Positions 1 through 6,199 of a DNA stretch of 18,736 bases are shown one piece after another. The stretch is from TMP-24 sp964600685 (lineage in GTDB: Bacteria; Pseudomonadota; Alphaproteobacteria; Rhodobacterales; Rhodobacteraceae), in assembly GCA_964600685.1 (NCBI GenBank), contig CAZRKU010000055.1, positions 1-18,736 on the forward strand, written 5' to 3'. The translations under genes and the position numbers were made by a program. The notes under the pieces are model-generated. The model did not search any database and was not told the DNA's origin. It saw nothing but the letters and a program-made list of their open reading frames with translations. Every line of letters begins with the position of its first letter. Within the stretch, counting starts at the first letter, position 1.

Positions 1-1
1 C

Positions 2-1120
2 GACATCACCAAGCGCTACTATGAGCAGGACGACGCCTCGGTCCTGCCGCGCAATGTCGCGTCGAAGAAGGCGTTCGAGAACGCCATGGCGCTCGATATC
101 GCCATGGGCGGGTCGACGAATACCGTGCTGCACATCCTGGCCGCGGCGCACGAGGGCGGCATCGCCTTCGACATGGCGGACATCGACGCCCTGTCACGCC
201 GGGTGCCGGTGCTGTGCAAGGTGGCACCGGCCAAGCAGGACGTGCACATGGAGGATGTCCACCGCGCCGGCGGCATCATGTCGATCCTCGGGCAGCTGGA
301 CGAGGCGGGGCTTTTGAACAGCGACTGCCCCACGGTTCATGCGCCGACCATCGGCGCGGCGATCAACCGCTGGGACATCAGCCGCACCAATCAGGATTCG
401 GTGCGGCATTTCTACATGGCCGCACCGGGCGGCGTGCGCACCTCGGTCGCCTTCAGCCAGGAACGGCGGTGGGACAGTCTGGACCTTGACCGCGAGAAGG
501 GCGTGATTCGTTCGGCCAAGACGCCGTTTTCGAAGGACGGCGGGCTCGCGGTCCTGTCGGGCAACCTCGCGCCGGAGGGCTGCATCGTGAAGACGGCGGG
601 GGTGGACGAATCCATCCTGGTCTTTGCCGGTCCGGCGCGGGTGTTCGAAAGCCAGAACGCGGCGGTCGAGGCGATCTTGTCGCACCGGATCAGGGAGGGT
701 GACGTTCTGGTCATCCGCTACGAGGGGCCGAAGGGCGGGCCGGGGATGCAGGAGATGCTCTATCCGACCAGCTACCTGAAATCGAAGGGTCTTGGCAAAG
801 CCTGCGCGCTGATCACCGACGGGCGCTTCTCCGGCGGCACCTCGGGCCTGTCGATCGGCCATGTCAGCCCCGAGGCGGCCTCGGGCGGCCTGATCGGGCT
901 GGTGGAGGAAGGCGACCGGATCGAGATCGACATTCCCGCCCGCAGCGTCACGCTGGCCGTGGCCGAAGGCGAGTTGGCCCGGCGCCGCGCCGCGCAGGAT
1001 GCGAAGGGCTGGAAGCCCGCGAAGGCGCGCCCGCGCAAGATCAGCCAGGCGCTGCGCGCCTACGGGCTGTTCGCGACTTCCGCCGCCACCGGCGCGGTGC
1101 GCCAGCTTCCCGACGAATAG
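2..1120 (+). CDS. ilvD: Dihydroxy-acid dehydratase, C-terminal part (5' truncated by window edge)
   Basis: IlvD dehydrates 2,3-dihydroxy-isovalerate and 2,3-dihydroxy-3-methylvalerate to the 2-keto acids, the third common step of valine and isoleucine synthesis, in the cytoplasm. The frame is open from base 2 (DITKRYYEQDDAS...), so the true start lies upstream; 372 residues are present of about 610 usual for the long form. Visible family blocks are ALDIAMGGSTNTVLH, the KVAPAKQDVHMEDVHRAGG stretch, and near the end the second IlvD/Edd signature, ALITDGRFSGGTSG, followed by IGHVSPEA, which holds the active-site serine. The closely related 6-phosphogluconate dehydratase (Edd) is less likely because the HMEDVHRAGGI region reads as IlvD. 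The TAG stop is at 1118-1120. An aldo/keto reductase follows on the same strand after 29 bases. The iron-sulfur ligands lie mostly outside the window. Confidence 0.95.
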   Translation, partial: DITKRYYEQDDASVLPRNVASKKAFENAMALDIAMGGSTNTVLHILAAAHEGGIAFDMADIDALSRRVPVLCKVAPAKQDVHMEDVHRAGGIMSILGQLDEAGLLNSDCPTVHAPTIGAAINRWDISRTNQDSVRHFYMAAPGGVRTSVAFSQERRWDSLDLDREKGVIRSAKTPFSKDGGLAVLSGNLAPEGCIVKTAGVDESILVFAGPARVFESQNAAVEAILSHRIREGDVLVIRYEGPKGGPGMQEMLYPTSYLKSKGLGKACALITDGRFSGGTSGLSIGHVSPEAASGGLIGLVEEGDRIEIDIPARSVTLAVAEGELARRRAAQDAKGWKPAKARPRKISQALRAYGLFATSAATGAVRQLPDE

Positions 1121-1149
1121 GAACCGGCCCGGTCCGAGGGGAAAAGATC

Positions 1150-2151
1150 ATGGCCCATACGCCCGCGCCCAACCGTTATGACCGGATGATCTATCGGCGC
1201 ACCGGGCGGTCGGGGCTTTTGCTGCCCGCGCTCACCCTCGGCCTGTGGCACAATTTCGGGCATGACAAGACCTATGACACTGCCCGCGCCATGTGCCGGA
1301 CGGCCTTTGATCTGGGGATCACCCATTTCGATCTCGCCAACAATTATGGCCCGCCGCCGGGATCGGCCGAGGAAACCTTCGGCCGCATCCTGAGGGAGGA
1401 TCTTGCCGGGCTGCGGGATGAGTTGGTGATTTCGTCGAAGGCCGGCTACCGGATGTGGGCCGGCCCCTACGGCGAATGGGGAAGCCGCAAATATCTGATC
1501 GCAAGTTGCGACCAGTCGCTGAAACGCTCGGGGCTGGACTATTTCGACATTTTCTATTCCCACCGCTTCGACCCCGATACGCCGCTGGAAGAAACCATGG
1601 GTGCGCTTGATACGCTCGTCCGGCAGGGCAAGGCGCTCTATGTCGGCATCTCCAGCTATAGGTCCGAACAGACGGCGCGGGCGGCGGCGATCCTGCGTGG
1701 CCTTGGCACGCCCTGCCTGATCCATCAGCCGCGTTATTCCATTCTGGGCCGCTGGACCGAGAAGGATCATCTGCTGGACCGGCTGGAGACGGAAGGGATG
1801 GGCTGCATCGCCTTTTCGCCGCTGGCGCAGGGGATGCTCTCGAACAAATATCTGAACGGCATACCGGCCGACAGCCGGGCGGCTTCGGGCAAGCTGGCCG
1901 AAGGGATATTGAATGACGAGGCCATCCGCCGCCTGAAGGGCCTGAACGCCCTGGCCGAAGGGCGCGGCCAGTCTCTGGCCCAGATGGCGATTGCCTATGT
2001 GCTGCGCGATCCGCGCATGACCTCGGCGCTGGTCGGGGCTTCGCGGCCGGAACAGATCGTCGACAGTGTGGGCGCGCTGAAAAACCTGTCCTTCAGCGCC
2101 GAAGAACTGGCGCGGATCGACGAACTGGCCTTCGAGTCCGAGGATTGGTGA
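1150..2151 (+). CDS. Aldo/keto reductase, YghZ/L-glyceraldehyde-3-phosphate reductase-like
   Basis: This 333-residue protein is a complete single-domain NADPH-dependent aldo/keto reductase of the AKR14/YghZ type, a TIM-barrel enzyme that reduces aldehydes or ketones in the cytoplasm. The catalytic tetrad can be read as Asp61 and Tyr66 (DLANNYGPPPGSAE), Lys97 (VISSKAGY) and His138 (FYSHRFDPDTPLEE). The DLANNYGPPPGSAEE stretch and the C-terminal cofactor region (ALVGASRPEQIVDSV) match the group that includes E. coli YghZ and MgrA. The ATG is preceded by GAGGGG at a suitable distance. It lies 29 bases after ilvD and may be cotranscribed, though no functional link is obvious. It ends 13 bases before the convergent marR-type gene, with no clear terminator between them. 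The real substrate cannot be read from sequence; YghZ-type enzymes reduce L-glyceraldehyde 3-phosphate or methylglyoxal. Confidence 0.9.
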   Translation: MAHTPAPNRYDRMIYRRTGRSGLLLPALTLGLWHNFGHDKTYDTARAMCRTAFDLGITHFDLANNYGPPPGSAEETFGRILREDLAGLRDELVISSKAGYRMWAGPYGEWGSRKYLIASCDQSLKRSGLDYFDIFYSHRFDPDTPLEETMGALDTLVRQGKALYVGISSYRSEQTARAAAILRGLGTPCLIHQPRYSILGRWTEKDHLLDRLETEGMGCIAFSPLAQGMLSNKYLNGIPADSRAASGKLAEGILNDEAIRRLKGLNALAEGRGQSLAQMAIAYVLRDPRMTSALVGASRPEQIVDSVGALKNLSFSAEELARIDELAFESEDW

Positions 2152-2164
2152 GAGCGTCGGCGGT

Positions 2165-2656
2165 TCAGTCCGGGTCCGGCACCGGCGGCAGCCGTGCCAA
2201 TTCGTCGAGCAGCGTCAGGAGCGCCACCAGACGCTCCTCGCCGAACTCCGCCGTCAGCGCACGATAGATCCGCTGGCCCTGCGGGCTGACGCGGGCAATC
2301 AGTTTGGCCCCTTCCGGCGCGATTTCCAGTATGGCGCGGCGGGCATCGGTTTCATCGCGGCCCCGGCGGATCAGGCCGCGTTCGGTCATGGCCCGCATCA
2401 TGCGCGTCAGCGAAGGCGACAGGATGTTTGCCCGCTCCGCCACCTCGGTCGCATCCAGTGGCCCGCCTTCGTCCAGCACGCGCAGGACGCGCCATTGCTG
2501 TTCGTTGATGTCATTCTCTGCCAACATCGGGCGAAAACGCGCCATGACCTGTTCGCGGGCGCGCAGGAGTGCCATCGGCAGCGACCGCCGGGTATCGCGC
2601 GGCAGGTTCGCGTCATCGGGTCCGCGCGCGGCGGGTATGTCGTTCGCTTCAGGCAT
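2165..2656 (-). CDS. hpaR: MarR family transcriptional regulator, HpaR-like
   Basis: This is a 163-residue winged-helix MarR protein. The SLPMALLRAREQVMARFRP stretch, then INEQQWRVLRVL, the recognition helix region ANILSPSLTRMMRAMTERGL and the wing RGRDETDARRAIL, are characteristic of HpaR, the repressor of the homoprotocatechuate (4-hydroxyphenylacetate) operon, which releases DNA when an aromatic acid binds. The N-terminal 25 or so residues are extra and probably disordered. No aromatic catabolic genes lie nearby, so the target is not known; the HpaR name describes the subfamily only. The ATG at 2656 is preceded on the minus strand by TAAGGAC, a plausible ribosome site, and this lies directly beside one arm of a perfect 25-bp inverted repeat (2664-2762). 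It is downstream of the glutamine synthetase-like gene on the same strand, 183 bases away, and convergent with the aldo/keto reductase gene. Confidence 0.85.
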   Translation of the reverse strand: MPEANDIPAARGPDDANLPRDTRRSLPMALLRAREQVMARFRPMLAENDINEQQWRVLRVLDEGGPLDATEVAERANILSPSLTRMMRAMTERGLIRRGRDETDARRAILEIAPEGAKLIARVSPQGQRIYRALTAEFGEERLVALLTLLDELARLPPVPDPD

Positions 2657-2663
2657 GTCCTTA

Positions 2664-2762
2664 CCTAGCTGTTCAGTCCCGGCATCTGGTGGATCGGGTC
2701 GAGGATGAATCGATCTGGCCCTGATGTCCAGATTTTGCAGATGCCGGGACTGAACAGCTAGG
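2664..2762. repeat. Perfect 25-bp inverted repeat with 49-bp spacer
   Basis: The left arm (2664-2688, beginning CCTAGCTGTTCAG and ending GGCATCTG) and the right arm (2738-2762) are exact reverse complements. The spacer (2689-2737) holds a smaller nested dyad, ATCTGG at 2713-2718 against CCAGAT at 2728-2733. The left arm ends 8 bases from the hpaR start codon, next to its ribosome site. Flanking bases show no target-site duplication. In minus-strand RNA it would form a 25-bp stem with a large loop. There is no U-tract, so it is not a standard intrinsic terminator. Confidence 0.95.
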
Positions 2763-2778
2763 GCGCGGGTCGGACGCG

Positions 2779-2803
2779 GCCCGGTCGCCTTGCGCGACCG
2801 GGC
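2779..2803 (-). terminator. GC-rich hairpin after the glutamine synthetase-like gene
   Basis: A perfect 10-bp stem, GCCCGGTCGC (2779-2788) against GCGACCGGGC (2794-2803), with a 5-base loop lies 37 bases past the stop codon of the glutamine synthetase-like gene. No T-rich tail follows on the minus strand, so it may be an mRNA 3' end stabiliser or a weak, factor-assisted terminator and not a classical Rho-independent one. Confidence 0.5.
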
Positions 2804-2839
2804 GGGGAAAGCGCTGCGTCAGACCAAAAGAGAGCTGCT

Positions 2840-4237
2840 TCAGACCGTATGCAGATAGAGGTCGTAGTCCACGTCGGCGATGGTGCGGGCCACCCGCGCC
2901 AGTTCGGCGGCCTTCACGGCGGTGAAGGTGCGGTGCATGTCCTCACCCAGTGCGTCCTTCAGGAAGGCCGACGCGCGCGCCGCCTCGATCGCCTCTCGCC
3001 AGTCGCGCGGCATCCCTGAGGCATTCTCGTCCTCGTAACCATTGCCGGTCGTCTCGGGGCCGGGATTGATGCGGTTCCTCAGACCATGGCGGATCGCGGC
3101 CAGAATCGTCGCCGCCACCAGATAGGGGTTCGCATCCACGCCGGAGGGGCGATGTTCGATCCGCCGCGCGGCCAGCGCGCCCGCGGGGATGCGCAGGGCG
3201 ACGGAACGGTTGTTCACCCCCCAGTTGGTCGACACCGGCGCATAGGACTGGTTCGAGAACCGCCGCCAGCTGTTGGCATGCGGCGCAAAGACCAGCATCG
3301 ATTCCGCCATGGTGGCCCGCATCCCGCCCAGGGCCTGCAGGATCTTGTCGTTCCACTTGCCCTCGTCCTTCTCGGCGAACAGGTTCATGCCCTTTTCATC
3401 CTGCAGCGAGACGTGGAAATGCATGCCCGACCCGGCGTAGCGCTCGATCGGTTTGGCCATGAAACAGGCGATGACCCCGAAGCGCCGCGCCGTCAGCCGC
3501 ACGATCCGCTTCAGCCTGACCAGATCATCCGCCGCCTGCATGACATTGGTGCGGTAGTGCAGCGTCAGTTCATACTGGCCGGGGGCATATTCGGAAATCA
3601 CCGTTTCGGCCTTGATCCCCGCCTTGGCGGCGCCGGCATAGATTTCCGAAAAGAGCGGCTCCATCCCGTGCAGATGGTCGACCGAGTAGACTTCGGTCTT
3701 GTCCGACCGCCGCCCGTCCAGCACCGCGTTTGCCGGCCGGACCCGGCCGTCGGCGTCCCGGTCATTGGCCAGAAGGAAGAATTCCAGCTCGAACGCCCCG
3801 GCAGGATGAAGACCTTCGGCCGCCATCGCCCTGACCTGCCGGTCCAGCGCATGGCGCGGATCGGAGGTCATGGGCAGGCCGTCGAGCGTATATTGCGACA
3901 AGAACACCTCGCCCCGCGGCGGATTGGTGCCATGGAGCGGCACCAGCGTGCCGGGAATCGGCCAGGCGCGCACGTCGCCATCGCCCTGGTCCCAGATCAG
4001 GCCGGTCTCATGCACATCCTCCCCGCAGATATCGAGGCCGAGAATCGAGATCGGCATATGCCTGCCGCCCCCGTAGATCGACAGAAGCTCGTGCCGGCGA
4101 ATGATCTTGCCGCGCCCGATGCCGTTTGAATCGTGCAGCACGATGTCGAAGGCCTCGATCTCCGGATGGGCGGCCAGGAAGGCTTCCGCCTCGGCCAGGG
4201 TCGCGCCCGAGGGGCAAGAAGGGGTATCAGTGGTCAT
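2840..4237 (-). CDS. Glutamine synthetase family protein, gamma-glutamylpolyamine synthetase (PuuA)-like
   Basis: At 465 residues this is a GS-fold ligase of the PuuA/FluG/GlnT branch: ATP-dependent joining of glutamate to an amine, or a related ligation. Metal and substrate motifs are present: FELEFFL (Glu150 and Glu152), ISEYAPGQYE (Glu216 and Glu223), GSGMHFHVSL (His273) and NRSVALRIP (Arg344 and Arg349). The C terminus VDYDLYLHTV resembles the PuuA/FluG-type family and it lacks the tyrosine adenylylation loop expected of GlnA. Its ATG overlaps the stop of the upstream aminotransferase gene by 4 bases (ATGA, 4234-4237), so the two are translationally coupled. The pair suggests catabolism of an amine by glutamylation plus transamination, as in polyamine use, but no oxidase, aldehyde dehydrogenase or gamma-glutamyl hydrolase is in the window. 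The substrate is therefore inferred. It is most unlikely to be the cell's main GlnA. Confidence 0.88.
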   Translation of the reverse strand: MTTDTPSCPSGATLAEAEAFLAAHPEIEAFDIVLHDSNGIGRGKIIRRHELLSIYGGGRHMPISILGLDICGEDVHETGLIWDQGDGDVRAWPIPGTLVPLHGTNPPRGEVFLSQYTLDGLPMTSDPRHALDRQVRAMAAEGLHPAGAFELEFFLLANDRDADGRVRPANAVLDGRRSDKTEVYSVDHLHGMEPLFSEIYAGAAKAGIKAETVISEYAPGQYELTLHYRTNVMQAADDLVRLKRIVRLTARRFGVIACFMAKPIERYAGSGMHFHVSLQDEKGMNLFAEKDEGKWNDKILQALGGMRATMAESMLVFAPHANSWRRFSNQSYAPVSTNWGVNNRSVALRIPAGALAARRIEHRPSGVDANPYLVAATILAAIRHGLRNRINPGPETTGNGYEDENASGMPRDWREAIEAARASAFLKDALGEDMHRTFTAVKAAELARVARTIADVDYDLYLHTV

Positions 4238-5607
4238 GCCATCAACTCCGCAGTGATTTCGTCAAAGGCTGCGATCAGCCGGTCGACCTGTTCAAGGGTC
4301 GTGGCCGGGCTGACCAGCATCATGTTGTGGAAGGGCGCGATCAGGCAGCCCCGGTTCACCAATGCCGCATGGATCGCCTTTTCCAGTTCGGGCTTGTGCG
4401 CCGCGTAACTTTCCGTGCCGTTCCTGAGCGGTGTGGGATGGCAGATGAATTCCACCCGCGCGCCGACGCGCACCACATGCCAGGGCGCGCCATGGCGCCG
4501 GATCACACCGGCAAGGCCCCGTTCCAGCCGTTCGGCCCCGGCCTCCATCTGCGCGTAATTTTCCGCCGTCATCACCTGGGCAAGGTTCGCCCGCATTGCC
4601 GCGAACTGCAGCGGGTTGGCCGAAAGCGTGGTGCCGATCCCGGAAAACCCGGTGGGCCGTTCGGCATCAAACGCCCTGTAGCGTGCCGCGACCTCCTCCG
4701 TCATGCCCCAGACGGCGGCTGGCAGCCCGCCGGCCACCGGCTTGCCCAGGACGAACATGTCCGGCTCAAGCCCATGGGTCCGGACATAGCCGCCAAGACC
4801 AGAGGAAATCGTATGGGTCTCGTCGATGATCAGCAGTGTACCGGACTTCCGCGTCAGCCGACGAAGCTCTGCATGATAGCCGGGGTCGGGCAGAACCATG
4901 CAGCAGTTGGTCATCACGGGTTCGGCCAGAACGGCGGCCACGTCGCCTTCGGCCAGCGCTGCCGCCAGTGCCGGAAGGTCGTTGAACTCGACGACTTTCG
5001 ACGTGGTGGCGAGATCGACCACCTGCCCCACCAGCCCCGGCCGGGCGACGGTCTTGCCGCCTTCGTTCTTCACCAGCGCATCATCGACCGCGCCATGATA
5101 GCAGGCGGCAAAGACCAGCACCTTCGGGCGTCCTGTCACGGCGCGCGCCACGCGCAGCGCGAAGCGATTGGCATCTGACGCGGTGGTGGCGATCTGCCAG
5201 CGGAAGGGGCCGAACCTGTCCTGCAGCAACCGTCCGACCTCGAGCGCATCCTCGGTCGGCAGCATATAGGTCAGACCCTTCGCCGCCTGCGCGGCCAGGG
5301 CGCGCGCCACCGGCGCGGGCGAATGGCCGAACATCGACCCGGTGTCGCCCAGGCAGAAATCATCCAGCCGGTTGCCGTCGATATCGACCAGCGTCGCGCC
5401 CCTGGCCTCGGCCACCAGCATCGGAAAGGGCTGTGGCCAATCCGTCATCCACAGCATCGGCACGCCGTCCAGAAAGGCGGCGGCGCCAGCGGCGAGCGCC
5501 GCGCGGGTCTTCGGGCGGGCCGTGGCAAAGACCTCGGCCGCCTGCATCCGCATTGCGGCGATACGGTCAGCGGCAACGCCGCCGATTAACATTGTCTGAT
5601 CAGTCAT
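4234..5607 (-). CDS. Class III PLP-dependent aminotransferase
   Basis: This 457-residue protein is a fold-type I, class III aminotransferase of the kind often annotated 'aspartate aminotransferase family' or glutamate-1-semialdehyde aminomutase-like. The PLP machinery is visible: TTASDANRFALRVARAVTG binds the phosphate, YHG (170-172) stacks on the ring, IDETHTISSG contains Asp262, and VLGKPVAGGLP contains the Schiff-base Lys289. The N terminus has an extra 50-residue helical section before MLWMTDWPQP. It probably transfers an amino group from an omega-amine or omega-amino acid to a keto acid. Coupling to the downstream PuuA-like ligase by an ATGA overlap supports an amine-catabolic or amine-conversion role. 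The ATG at 5607 has AGGTG about eight bases upstream. A terminator-like hairpin (5621-5647, minus strand) lies immediately in front of that ribosome site, so expression may be controlled by attenuation. GSA aminomutase proper (HemL) is unlikely given the weak match outside the PLP core. Confidence 0.88.
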   Translation of the reverse strand: MTDQTMLIGGVAADRIAAMRMQAAEVFATARPKTRAALAAGAAAFLDGVPMLWMTDWPQPFPMLVAEARGATLVDIDGNRLDDFCLGDTGSMFGHSPAPVARALAAQAAKGLTYMLPTEDALEVGRLLQDRFGPFRWQIATTASDANRFALRVARAVTGRPKVLVFAACYHGAVDDALVKNEGGKTVARPGLVGQVVDLATTSKVVEFNDLPALAAALAEGDVAAVLAEPVMTNCCMVLPDPGYHAELRRLTRKSGTLLIIDETHTISSGLGGYVRTHGLEPDMFVLGKPVAGGLPAAVWGMTEEVAARYRAFDAERPTGFSGIGTTLSANPLQFAAMRANLAQVMTAENYAQMEAGAERLERGLAGVIRRHGAPWHVVRVGARVEFICHPTPLRNGTESYAAHKPELEKAIHAALVNRGCLIAPFHNMMLVSPATTLEQVDRLIAAFDEITAELMA

Positions 5608-5620
5608 GGATCACCTGTCC

Positions 5621-5647
5621 GAAAAGAAGAAACCACCCGAAGGTGGT
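5621..5647 (-). terminator. UUCG-loop intrinsic terminator/attenuator before the aminotransferase
   Basis: Read on the minus strand the sequence is ACCACC-TTCG-GGTGGT followed at once by TTTCTTCTTTT. That is a 6-bp perfect stem closed by the very stable UUCG tetraloop plus a pyrimidine/U-rich tail. It sits between the stop of a 40-codon ORF (5650) and the ribosome site of the aminotransferase gene (5607), which is an attenuator-like arrangement. Alternatively it ends a separate short RNA transcribed from upstream. Confidence 0.7.
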
Positions 5648-5649
5648 GC

Positions 5650-5772
5650 TCAGAACGGGTGCGGGACGGGCGGGGCCGGCAGGCCGAAACGCATCCGGGC
5701 GAAGGCACAAAGATCGCCTGCGCGACCGGAACGATCACGGCACGACAACGCGACAGCTTCGCGCGATGCCAT
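5650..5772 (-). CDS. Possible 40-residue leader ORF, function unknown
   Basis: The ATG at 5772 is preceded by a strong purine-rich ribosome site (AGAGGGGGAGAC) and encodes 40 residues starting MASREAVALSC and ending LPAPPVPHPF. The TGA stop touches the base of a UUCG terminator hairpin that precedes the aminotransferase gene. The peptide resembles no family I know. It has six Arg and two Cys, no signal peptide and no transmembrane stretch. It has no long run of one amino acid as in classical amino acid attenuators, though its Arg codons are scattered. It could be a leader peptide, a genuine small protein, or a chance ORF in a structured leader. The ribosome site and its position are the only support; coding potential itself is weak. 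Confidence 0.35.
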   Translation of the reverse strand: MASREAVALSCRDRSGRAGDLCAFARMRFGLPAPPVPHPF

Positions 5773-5797
5773 GTCTCCCCCTCTTCCGAAAACGTGC

Positions 5798-5820
5798 TCC
5801 ATAATTTGATCATATATGGA
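5798..5820. promoter_or_regulatory. AT-rich dyad, candidate operator/promoter of the aminotransferase operon
   Basis: TCCATA (5798-5803) and TATGGA (5815-5820) form an inverted repeat 11 bases apart, with TGATCA at 5808-5813 inside. It is a sharply AT-rich island in GC-rich DNA. On the minus strand it includes TATGAT, close to a -10 hexamer, about 30 bases upstream of the small leader ORF. No good -35 could be assigned, so this is a candidate regulator-binding site and promoter only. Confidence 0.4.
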
Positions 5821-5920
5821 TTCGGTGCACGACGCCAGCCGCCTTGGCCGCAAGCCAATGCCCGGCCATCGCGAGGCCGGGTTGAGGAAAATCAACGGGT
5901 TGGCCACGACAGGCTCCCTA

Positions 5921-5990
5921 TTCCGGCGAACTCGCGAAATTGTTTCGGATTGCCCTTGGCCACAGCAGCAAATCCGCAGGTTCGCCGGAA
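5921..5990. repeat. Nested inverted repeats, possible structured RNA
   Basis: TTCCGGCGAAC (5921-5931) and GTTCGCCGGAA (5980-5990) are exact reverse complements. Inside, CGGATT (5946-5951) and AATCCG (5971-5976) pair as well, giving an extended stem with an internal loop. No promoter or terminator was identified around it. Confidence 0.45.
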
Positions 5991-6113
5991 AACTTCGCGC
6001 CCCACCGCCGGAGCTGTTACAAGGGGATCACCGCAAACCGTGCCATCCCGGTGACGCCTGCGGAGCGTCGGCTCATTTCAGCCCGGCGCTGATGATGTTT
6101 TGAGAAGGTTATT

Positions 6114-6129
6114 TCCCGACTTGTCGGGA
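6114..6129. promoter_or_regulatory. 7-bp palindromic dyad upstream of the Hint-domain gene
   Basis: TCCCGAC-TT-GTCGGGA is symmetric and lies about 70 bases before the Hint-domain start. It overlaps the first copy of a GGTTATTTC direct repeat (6107-6115 and 6153-6161). It could be an operator or a small RNA hairpin; it has no U-tract. Confidence 0.35.
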
Positions 6130-6199
6130 TCGGATTTGCCCGCACTGCCTGGGGTTATTTCGTCCCCGACCGGCACCGGGCCACATTTTGGAATGCACG

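Larger units (their letters stand above)
5821..6187. other. Intergenic region without a convincing gene; several dyads
   Basis: About 370 bases between the aminotransferase leader and the Hint-domain gene hold only short, low-quality frames rich in Arg, Pro and Ser with no recognisable motif. The visible structure is an 11-bp inverted repeat (5921-5931/5980-5990) enclosing a 6-bp one, a 7-bp palindromic hairpin at 6114-6129, and a direct repeat GGTTATTTC at 6107-6115 and 6153-6161. It may carry a promoter for the Hint gene and possibly an untranslated RNA. Confidence 0.6.

Noticed and set aside
2664..2762. The 25-bp inverted repeat as the ends of an insertion sequence or transposon
   Set aside because: The spacer is only 49 bases with no ORF, and there is no target-site duplication next to the arms. 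A non-autonomous remnant cannot be excluded, so it is kept as a finding only.
3086..5178. Long plus-strand frames (347 and 350 codons) opposite the ligase and aminotransferase genes
   Set aside because: They are antisense to two proteins with intact catalytic motifs, and their composition is that of a shadow frame.
5620..5632. AAAAGAAGAA near the aminotransferase start as a third copy of the dispersed motif
   Set aside because: Only about 10 bases agree, and they are explained by the U-rich tail of the terminator on the other strand.
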